From NCBI RefSeq assembly GCF_014397005.1, contig NZ_JACGWS010000016.1, forward strand, positions 1 through 64,000: DNA of 64,000 nt, written 5' to 3'. Numbering within the stretch: position 1 is the stretch's first letter; each line of letters opens with the position of its first letter. The notes beneath the pieces are model-generated. The model was not told the DNA's origin, did not search any database, and was given only the letters and a program-made list of their open reading frames with translations. The stretch is from Kordia aestuariivivens. GTDB lineage: Bacteria > Bacteroidota > Bacteroidia > Flavobacteriales > Flavobacteriaceae. The position numbers and the translations under genes were made by a program. Below are positions 33,901 through 45,900 of this stretch, piece by piece.

Positions 33901-36900
33901 ACGAACTCGATTTATCAAGAGATTTAAGCCGTTTTCCATTATTTGATGTCGTTGTCGTTTTAGAAAGCGATCAATCCTTATCAGAAGACACCGTAGAAAT
34001 GGAAGGACTTGATGTTTCTTCGGTTCGTGTGGATGTAGATACAAGTTTATACGATCTCACGTTTTGGTTCAAAGAAAGTGCAGAGGGCGAAATAGCGGTT
34101 CACATCGAATACAACACAGATATCTATGGCGATGACAGAATGAAACGCTTAGGCGATCATTTAGGAAAACTATTAGAAAGTGTTCTTGCAGATAGTACAA
34201 TTTCGCTAGACAAATTACCATTAATAGAAGCAACAGAACGCGAAACATTACTCAATAACTATCAAGGAAAAATAGTTTCTCAAGCTCCAGAAACAACCAT
34301 AATTTCATTATTTGAAGCGCAAGTACTTTCAAATGGAAATGCAGACGCGTTACATTATGAAAATACAACGTTAAGTTATCAAGAACTAGAAGAACGTTCC
34401 AATCAATTGGCGCACTATTTACAAGCCAAGCACAATATCCAAAAAGGGAGTATTGTCGCGATGATTCAAGATCGCAGCGAAAACCTACTCATCAGTATTT
34501 TGGCAATTCAAAAAGCTGGTGGCGCGTATTTACCGATTGACAAAAATTATCCTTCAGATCGTATAGAATATATGCTTTCGGACGGAAATGTGTCTTTAAT
34601 TATTGCCGATTCAGCTATAGCTGAATATGCTGTTGAAAATAGTATTCTGAATGACATTCAAGAAGAATTACAAAGTTATCCAACGACAAAACCAACAATC
34701 TCTCTTGATGGAGAAGATTTAGCATACGTAATTTACACTTCAGGTTCTACAGGAAGACCAAAAGGAGTGATGATCAAACACAATTCAGTAGTCAACTTAC
34801 TGAAATCAGTCGTGGACATTGTTGATGTTTCAAGCAACGACAACTTATTAGCAATCACAACGTTTACATTTGATATTTCTGTACTAGAATTTTTCACAAC
34901 ATTAAGTGTTGGTGGTGCAGTTACCATTGCTCCAAGTACTGTTGTTACTGACCCGAGATTGCTATCCGCAATGATCGATGAAAGTGGCGCTACCATAGTA
35001 CAAGCAACGCCAAGTGTATGGAATTTACTCTTAGAAGCAGGTTGGAAAGCATCAACTTCGTTGAAAAAAATAGCTGGAGGAGAATTTTTACCAATCTCGT
35101 TAGGTGCACGTTTACTAGAAATGTCTGGAGAATTGTACAACATGTTTGGACCAACGGAAACGACGATTTGGTCAACATGTCAACACATTCAAGCAGCAAC
35201 AGACTTAAATTCCATAGGAAAACCATTATACAATACCACACTTTACATTCTTGATGCATTCGGACAATTATTGCCGCATGGAGTAACAGGAAACCTATTT
35301 ATTGGTGGCGCAGGAGTTGCAAAAGGATATACAGATCATGAATTAACGACTAAAAAGTTCATAAAAAATCCTTTTAATAATGACGAAATCATGTATGATA
35401 CAGGTGATTTATGTCAGTGGGATTTCAAAGGAAGATTAATCTATCTCGGAAGAGGCGACAGTCAGGTAAAACTCAGAGGATATCGTATTGAGTTAGGCGA
35501 AATTGAGTCATTGCTTGCTACAGATTCAAAAGTAAATCAAGCCGTAGTTATTGTCAAAGGAAACGATCTTGTTGCGTATGTTACAGGAAAAGAAACGGTT
35601 AATGCAGATGCTTTAAAAACGATTCTCCGAAGCAAGTTGCCAGCATATATGGTGCCTGCTCACATCGTACAATTAGAAGAATTTCCATTAACACACAATG
35701 GTAAAATTAGCAGAAAGAAACTTGCTGAAAGAGCCATTGAATTTACAGAAAGAACACTTACAGTACCGCAAACAACTACTGAGCATGCACTGGCAGAATT
35801 GTGGCAAAATGTATTAGATAGTACTAACATTAGTACAACGGATGATTTCTTTGATATTGGCGGACATTCCTTAAAAGCAATTCAGTTAATACTAACTATT
35901 CATAAAGAATTAAATGTACAAGTTCGTCTTAAAGATATTTTTGAACATCCAAAACTAATTGATTTAGCTTCATATGTAGATCAACTAAACATAAGTCATT
36001 ACAAAACGATCATTCCTGTTGAAGTTAGTGATACTTATGCACTATCTCGTGCACAACAAAGATTATGGATATTAGAACAATTTGAATCTTTAGGTTCAGC
36101 GTCTTACAACATTCCGTTGAGTTATTGGCTCAATGGTACAGTAAACATCGAGCATGTAACAGAAGCATTTAAGCATCTTATAACACGGCATGAAATTTTA
36201 AGAACCAATTTTAAAGAAGTTGACCAAATCCCATATCAGTTTATTCATGATGTAAATACGGTAGATTTTAAGGTCGATTACCATGATGTATCAAATAAGG
36301 AAAACGCACTAGAAGCGGCCACGAGTTTGTCAGAAAAAACAGCTTTTATTCCTTTTGATTTAGCAAATGATCAACTATTACGGGTACAAATAAGTAAAGT
36401 AGAAGAAGAAAAATACTTATTCATGCTTTGTATGCACCACATCGTTACGGATGAATGGTCTAACAAAAACCTAGTCAAGGAGTTTTTAAGCATATATAAT
36501 GCACTGGAGCTAGGAATAGAACACAACTTAAAACCGCTTTCAATTCAATACAAAGATTATGCTGCATGGCAATTAAACGAGTTAGCAGGCGATAATCTTA
36601 ATGTGCATAAAAACTATTGGGGATATAAATTCGAAGGTAATATTCCTGTGATAGATTTCCCAATGGATGCTCCAAGACCAGCCATAAAAACATTCAATAG
36701 TACACAGTATAAATATTCCTTTGAACCCCAATTGGTCGCAAAATTTAGATCATTATTATCTAAAGAAAAGGCAACATTATTTGTCGGTCTTATGACGATT
36801 ACAAAAATGTTGATTTATAAGTATACTGGAGAAAAAGATATTATTCTTGGAACACCAGTAGTAGGAAGAGATCATGCCGATTTAGAAGATCAAATTGGAT

Positions 36901-39900
36901 TTTATATTAATGCATTACCATTACGAACGTTACTAAAAACAGAAGAAACGTTTACAGAATTTTTATATAAAGTTAAAAATGTTGTCGTTGAAGCATTTGA
37001 TCATCAAGTATATCCGTTTGATTTATTAGTAGAAGACTTAGGTTTTAATAGAGACTTAAGTAGGTCTCCTTTATTTGATATTGTTGTTTTACTACAAAAT
37101 ATGCAGAACATCCAGAAGTTGCCTACAATGGAAGGAGTGTCCATTGAAGATCATTTATTGATCAATGAAAAAAGTAAAGTAGATCTCAGATTGTTTTTTG
37201 TAGAAAATGAAGACGAAATAGATTTAAATTTAGAATACAACACGGATCTTTTCAAAGAAGAAAGAATACAGCGATTCTGTGTGCATTTTGAAGAACTGAT
37301 GAGCGCTGTTGTTGAAGCTCCTTCTCAAAAAATAAGTGAGCTAAATTATATAACCAATCAAGAACGTCAACAGTTATTATATGGATTTAATGAAGCATCT
37401 TTAGAATATGATGAGACATTAACTTTAGTTCAGTTATTTGAAAAACAAGTTGATGAAAATCCAAATGCCATTGCACTTCAAACGCCAACACAATCTTGGA
37501 CGTATGAAGAATTAAATCTTGCTGTAAACACACAAGCAAAATCTTTGCAAAGGGATTTCAATTTAACCAAGGGAACGCATGTTGGTTTAATGGTAAATAG
37601 AAATGAATGGTTAATTATTGGAATGCTGTCTATTTTAAAAGTAGGCGCAGTTTATATACCGATAGATCCTTCTCTTCCTGCGGAAAGAATTAGCTATATC
37701 ATATCAGACGCTAACATCTCATTATTAATTTCTGAGCATGATTTAATGAATCGTGCTTCAGATTTAATACCTAGTACTTTTAGTATAGATGATTTTTTCG
37801 AAATCATTGAAAAGCATGATCAAAATATAATACCAAATTATTCAGCAGATGATTCCGCCTATGTAATTTATACATCAGGATCTACGGGGAAACCAAAAGG
37901 AGTACTGGTAGCTCATAAAAACTGTGTCAACATGGTACTGAACAAGCAGGATGTATTCAAACTATCTACGCAAGATGGTATGTTACAATTTGCTTCTCCA
38001 TCCTTTGATGCCTCAATCGCTGAAATTTTTATGGCAATTACTTCGGGCGCAAGTTTAGTCTTAGCAGATAGCAAAATATTAAAAGATGCTATCACCTTAC
38101 CAAGTTATTTAAAAGAGAAGAACGTATCTATCGTGATTCTTCCTCCAGCATTTTTAGCATCACTACCAATAGAAGAACTTTCGTTTTTGCGAACAATAAT
38201 TACGGCAGGAGATGTTGCAAATAAAGAACTAGCGATAAATTATAGTAAAGAGTTAAACTATATGAATTGTTATGGGCCTACAGAATCTGCTGTTTGGACA
38301 ACAGTACATGAAGTAGTATCCTCAGATATTAATTACCAAAGAATACCGATTGGAAAACCAATAGGCAATCTTCAAGTATACATTTTAAACGAATCCTTTC
38401 AGCCACAACCACTTGGAGTTCCTGGGGAAATTTACATTGGGGGCGTTAGTGTGGCGCAAGGATATCTAAACAATCAAGAGTTAACAGAAGCTCGCTTCTT
38501 AAAAAACCCTTTTGCTGAGGGAAAAATGTATAAAACAGGAGATTTAGCTTCTTGGTATTCAAATGGAGAAATTGATTTCTTAGGCCGTATTGATTCACAA
38601 GTAAAAATACGAGGTTACAGAATAGAGTTAGGAGAAATAGAAAGTGTATTAAACAGTCATCCTCAAATTGGCAATGCAGCTGTAATTACCAAAGGAGAAG
38701 GATTCAATAAATTCCTAGTAGCTTACTACGATGGAGCTGAAGCAATAGCAGTTACTGATGTTCAGGAGTATCTAAAGAAATTTGTTCCAGAATATATGGT
38801 GCCATCTCACATTGTTTATTTGGAAAGTTTACCAGAAAACAATAGTGGGAAAATTGATAAAAAAGCACTTCCAAATCATATAGAGACAGCACCTAAAAAA
38901 CTCGTAGTACCAAACGACGCAATAGAAGCAGGATTTTTGGAAATATGGCAAGAAGTTCTAGGAGTTCAAGAAATTAGCAATCTGGATAGTTTCTTTACCA
39001 TCGGAGGTAATTCATTGCGGGCAATCCAATTGATTACACAAGTATCTAAAAAATTAGAAATTAAACTAGAACTTGATGATATTTTTGAAAATCCAGTATT
39101 TGAGAATCTTGTAACCTTAGTAAAAGCCTCTAGCAAAACAGATTATCAAAAAATTGAAAAAGTTACCGAACAACCGCTCTACAAACTTTCATATGCGCAA
39201 CGTAGATTATGGCTTTTAGAACAGTTTGAAGATGAAGTAGCAATACACAACATTCCTACTACGTATTGGCTTCAAGGCGAATTAAATATAGAAGCGTTAA
39301 ACAACGCATTTGAGTTTGTCATTGCACGTCATGAAAGTTTACGAACTTCATTTGTACAAAAAGAAGGCGAACCGTATCAAAAAATACAAGACATAGAAGA
39401 TTGCGCATTTGAAGTCACACAAGAAGATGTTGCAAATACAGAAAACCCGAAAGAAATTGCGCAAAACAAAGCAATCGCATTAGCGTTAATTCCTTTCAAT
39501 CTTGAAAATGCGCCTTTAATAAAAGCACACGTAATTAAAGTAGATACGAACGAATATCTTTTCTACTTGTGTGTACATCACATTATATTTGATGAACGTT
39601 CCATACATGTTTTCATAAAAGAAATCATGGAAAGCTACAAAGCATTCGTTCACAACACAACGCCAGTATTACCTGCATTACCAATTCAATACAAAGACTA
39701 TGCAGCTTGGCAAGAAAAAGAATTGCAAAGTGAACGATTGGCAGCACACAGAACGTATTGGTTGGATCAATTTGAAGAAGAAATAGAAGTATTAGATTTA
39801 CCAACAGACTACGCAAGACCGCCAGTACAAACATACAACGGAGATCAAGTACACCTTAGTCTAAGTCCAGAAACGAGTGAAGCATTCAGAACGTGTTTAG

Positions 39901-42900
39901 AAGCAGAAGGAACTACACTTTACATGGGATTAGTAACGCTTGTAAAATCGTTACTACATCGTTACACAGGACAAAACGATATCATCATTGGTTCGCCATC
40001 GGCTGGTAGAGAACATCCAGACCTAAGAGATCAAATAGGATTCTTTATCAATACATTAGTATTAAGAACACAAATTGAAGCGAACGAAAGCTTTAATTCG
40101 TTGTCTAAAAAAGTAAAAAATAACGTTTTAAACGCTTTTGAACATCAAGTATATCCGTTTGATTTACTAATTAACGAACTACAACTTGGACGCGACATGA
40201 GTCGTTCGCCATTATTTGATGTAGTTGTCGTACTGGAAAACTTATTAGGCAAAAACGAAATACCAGCATTTGAAGGATTGACGGTTTCAGACAATCAATT
40301 AGATGTTCCAATCAGTAAAATTGACTTGCGTTTCTATTTCGTAGAAAACGAATCTAACATTTCACTGACATTAGAGTACAATACGGATATCTATAGCAAA
40401 CACCGTATGGAAAATTTATTAGGACATTTAACGGCACTAATGAATTCAGTAGCTGAAAAGCCATCTGCAACAATTGATACATTAAATTACTTAACGACAA
40501 AGGAAGAACATTGGTTGCGTAATGAACTCAATCAAAAAGTACTCACGTATGATCAAGACGACACATTACTAGATATTCTTGAGCGTCAAACTGTAGCAAC
40601 ACCAGATAACATTGCCGTAGAGTTTGGAAACAAAACACTTACTTACAAGGAACTCAATGCACAAGCGAATAAAGTAGCACATCATTTGCGTAATGAATAC
40701 AACGTACAAAGAGGAGAAACGGTTGCCTTAATGGTTGAAAGAAACGAATGGCTTATCGTTGGATTCTTAGCAATACTAAAATCTGGAGGCGTTTATTTAC
40801 CAATAGATTCAAGCAATTCGATAGAGCGAAATAATTTTATGCTGTCTGACACAGATGCCAAAATACTCATCACGGAATCGTTGAACATGTTTAGTGTTGA
40901 CGATTTCACAGGAAGTTTATTTGCGATTGACATCGAATTGGACATGCTTGAAACATCTGTTGAAAATCCTTCAAAAGTAAACACAGCATCCGATCTTGCA
41001 TACATTTATTACACATCAGGATCTACAGGAAAACCAAAAGGAGTAATGCTTCGTCATCGTAATGCTGTACACATCATTCACAATCAGCGACAAGAATTTA
41101 AAGTAACAGCGGATGATTGTATCATTCAATTCTCATCAATGATTTTTGATGGTTCTATATTTGAATTCTTTGTTGCATTAGCAAACGGAGGGCGTTTATT
41201 AGTAGCGAAAAATAATATTATCAAAGATGCTGTTCAGTTGGTAAAATACATGGCAGAAAAGAAAGTGACGATGGCAATTTTGCCAGCGGCATATTTCTCT
41301 GCGGTTTCTGTGGATGAATTAAAATTCTTAAGAATTACAGTTTCAGCAGGAGACGTTGTAAACAAAGATCATGCAATAAAATGTAGTACGATTACAAATA
41401 CGTATAACGGTTACGGACCAACAGAATGTACTATTTGGTCAACTACGTATAAAATATCTGCTGAAGATTCGAAACGCGTTACATTGCCTATTGGACAAGC
41501 CATTGGAAATGTACAAGTACACATTCTTGATGCATCATTAAACTTGGTAGGCGAAGGAATTCCGGGAGAAATCTGCGTTGCAGGTGGCGGAGTTGCCAAA
41601 GGATACTTAAACAGAGACGAACTTACCAAAGAGAAATTTATAAAAAACCCTTTCGGTGAAGGAATTATGTACCGAACAGGAGACAAAGGAATTCGTTTGC
41701 CTGATGGAAACATTGACTTTTTAGGTCGAATTGACAATCAGGTGAAAATTAGAGGATATCGTATTGAACTGAACGAGATCGATAAAGTGATCAAATCACA
41801 TCCTACGGTTATTGAAACCTTAGTAACCACACACAAAACGGAAGATGACACTGCTTTGGTAGCATACTATACAGCTACTGAAAAAATAAGCGCGACAGAA
41901 GTTCAGGCGTACATGCGAAAGACTTTACCGGAGTATATGATTCCTCCATACATAGTTCAATTAGCCGATTTCCCATTAAATTCAAGCGGTAAAATTGACA
42001 AAAAGAAACTTCCTGAACCAGAAATAAAACTAGACACTACACATGTTTCACCAAGAAATGCTGTAGAAGAAAGTTTGGTCGCTATTTGGAGTGAAATACT
42101 AAACAAAGAAAAAATTGGCGTTGAAGATAATTTCTTTGAATCTGGCGGACATTCGCTAAAAGCAATTCAGTTAATCACAAAAATTTATAAAACACATCAA
42201 GTTCAGTTAAATATTGGCGATATTTTCAGCAGTCCGGTATTGATGGAACAAGCCTTATTAATTTCAAATTCAGACAAAAGCAGTTACATTTCCATTCCGA
42301 AAGTAGAAGTACAAGAAAACTATCCGCTATCGGCAACACAACAACGAACGTGGTTGCAAGTAGAACAAGTAAAAGACGCAATAACGCATAATGTCTTTAC
42401 GAGTTACAATCTTGTCGGAACGTTCAACAAAGAAGCATTCGAATTTGCGTTTCAACAACTTGTAGCACGTCATGAAAGTTTACGTACAGTATTTGAACTT
42501 GTAAACGGAGCACCAAGACAACGTATTATTGATGCAGCAGACAGTGCATTTGAAATTGGATTTTTAGATGTTTCTCAAGAAGATGAAGCAACCAAACAAG
42601 ATCGCAAAGCAGCATTTTCACGCAAAGTGTTTAATTTAAATCAAGCGCCATTATTCAATATTGATATCGTAAAACATGAAGAATCGCATCATGAATTACT
42701 ATTTGCAATGCATCACATCATTTCTGATGAATGGTCAATGCAAGTAATGGTAAAAGACTTGGTATTACTTTACAATGCTGCCGTAAAAGGAATCACACAT
42801 AATTTAGAACCGTTGCCAATTCAATACAAAGACTTTACAGCTTGGCAATTAGCGGAACTAAGTGGAGAAAAACTAGCGGTTCACAAAACATATTGGACAG

Positions 42901-45900
42901 AACAATTTCAAGGAGACATTCCGATGTTAGAATTGGCTTCTGACCGTCCGCGTCCTGAAATCATGAATCGTGCAGGTGCGCAATACTATTTCAAACTAGA
43001 TGAAACCTTAAGTTCAAAACTAAAAGAATTAGTGAAAAATGAAGGTGCAACCTTATTCATGGGCGTACTCTCTTTAGTAAAAGCATTACTATATCAATAC
43101 ACAGGACAACAAGACATTGTTATTGGAACTCCAGTTGCAGGAAGACAACATCCTGATTTAGAAGACCAAATTGGATTATACCTCAACACATTAGCATTGC
43201 GATCAAGATTTTCGGGTGAAGAAGGATTTACGGCACTTTTAAATGAAGTCAAAAAAGTAAGTTTAGACGGATTCAATCATCAAGTATATCCTTTAGACAT
43301 GCTAATTGAAGACTTAGGCGTATATCCACCAAAAAACAGAGGCGCATTATTTGATGTCGTTGTCATATTGCAAAACGTTCAACTAAACCTTTTAGAAGGT
43401 GTTGAAATGGAAGGATTAGAAGTTTCTGCGGAAGCCGAAGATTTAAAAACAAGTAAAGGTGACTTGCGATTCCAATTCATGGATCAAGGAACATTCTTGG
43501 ACGGAAGTATAGAATACAGCACGGAATTATATGATGAAGCGCGTATTTCTCGTATGGTAACGCATCTAGAAAACTTGTTGACAACGATTGTAGAAACTCC
43601 AAATCAGCCATTAAAAGAAGCACAGTATTTAGAAGATACGGAAGTAGAAAATACACAATGGTTTGAAAAGCCAATACAAAAAATACAACCAACATACATT
43701 CACAAAACCTTTGAGCATATTGTCTCATTATATCCTGAAAACACAGCATTAATTGCATCAGGAAGCGAAACAACATATCGAGACTTAAATACATTTTCCA
43801 ACCAACTAAGTAACTTATTATTGGGTATAGAAGTATCAGTTGATGATGCAGTTGGTGTATTATTACCTAGCGGAAAAGAACTCGTGGGAAGTTTAGTATC
43901 ATGTCTAAAAACAGGAAGCACGTACGTTCCATTATCGAATAGTTTTTCGCTTTCGCGAATGCAACAAGCGGTTTCAGAAACTTCAATGAAAGTATTGCTT
44001 ACGGACACAGACTCTTGGACAACTTTTCAATCAAAAAACATTGAACATAACTTCAGCCATGTATTGGTATTTAAAGATTCAGGATCTTCAATATTAGATG
44101 GTTTAGATTTAGGAAACTTTGATTTAATCTCACTCGAACAAACAAGCTTAGAAGTATACGAAGTAAACGACTCAGGTGAATATGTATTATCAAACCATAA
44201 TTTAGAAAGTTACAGCAAAGAAAATCTTTCAGTAGAATATCCAGTAAACAATAGTAGCTACATATTTTACAGTTCTGGAACGACAGGAAAATCGAAAGCA
44301 ATAGTCGGAAATCAGGAAAGTATTACACACTATATCAATTGGCACAAAAATACGTTTGGTTTTGATACAGAAACGCGTACAAGTCAAATTGCTTCTGTAA
44401 CTTTTGATGCAAGTTTAAAAGATATCTTAACAAGTCTAACTTCAGGAAGTTGTTTGTGTATTCCAAATATGAAGACGAAAGAGAATATGGTGCTTTTAGG
44501 AAGTTGGTTATCAGAAGAAAAAATAACAATTCTACAAACGGTTCCATCATTATTTAGGCTATTAACGAGTAGTTTACAAGAGCAAAACATTGCGCTGACA
44601 GCTTTACAAGAAGTTGTGTTGGCAGGAGAAAAACTATACGGACGCGATGTTGAATTATGGAGATCAATTTCAGGACATTCAGCTCGTATGAGTAACTTAT
44701 ATGGACTGACAGAATCAACCGTTTTAAAAAGTTGTTATCACATTCCGAATGAGGAAATAGAAGCTGGCGCTGTACTATCAGTTGGGCAAGCCATTGACAA
44801 TAGTATGATTGCTGTCATAAACGATAGTGGATTGAGCATGTGGGGAGAAATTGGTGAAGTCTACATCAAAAGTCCTTATGTTACCAAAGGGTATTTAGAT
44901 AAAGAACTAACAGCAAACTTATTTGTTCAAAACCCATTAGTAAGCAACAGAGAAGATTTGGTTTGCAAAACAGGCGATATTGGTCGTTATGATAGCGAAG
45001 GAAACTTAGAAATACTAGGACGAATTGATGATCAAATCAAATTGCATGGTGTACGAGTTGAACTCGATGGTATTCGTAGTTCATTACTAAATCTAGAAAA
45101 CATAGGTCAAGTAGAACTCATTGTTCATAATGACACTACTGTAGATTCTTTACTTTGTTATTACAGCGGGCAAGAATACAGCGCAAGCGAATTACGTTCA
45201 CTTTTATCAGCGAATCTAGAGAGAAGTAGCGTACCAGATTATTTCATGCACTTGGAAGAATTTCCATTGACATTAAACGGTAAAGTTGATAAACGCGCAT
45301 TGCCGAAACCATCAGAATTACTTAGAGGAAGCAATTACGAAGCACCCAAAGGAGCAATAGAAGAATCGTTGAGCGCAATTTGGTCCGAATTATTAGGGAT
45401 TCCGCTAACGAGTATTGGACAAACAGATTCGTTCTTTGATTTAGGTGGATCTTCCATAAAAGCAATTCAGTTAATCTCGCGCGTATACAAACAACATGAA
45501 GTGCAACTAAGCATTGGAGAAATCTTCAATCACTCAGAATTAAAAGCACAAGCATCTTTAATTGCTGAATCTAAAGTTGATCAAACCTACAGTTCTATTG
45601 AGCAAGTAGCGGAACAAGAAGATTATGCACTTTCGCATGCACAACGTCGATTGTGGATACAAGAAACACAGCAAAAAGAAGGAGACAATACCTATAATAT
45701 ATTCATGCGTTATCAAATGGAAGGTACGCTTGATATAGAAGTATTAAAAGAAACGTACGCACGTATCTTAATGCGTCATGAAAGTTTACGAACCGTATTT
45801 GTTTTAAAAGACGGAGAACCGAGACAAAAAATTCAAACGATGCAAGGGCAATCTTTTGAATTGGAATATGAGGATCTTCAAGAAAAAGATAATAGTACAG

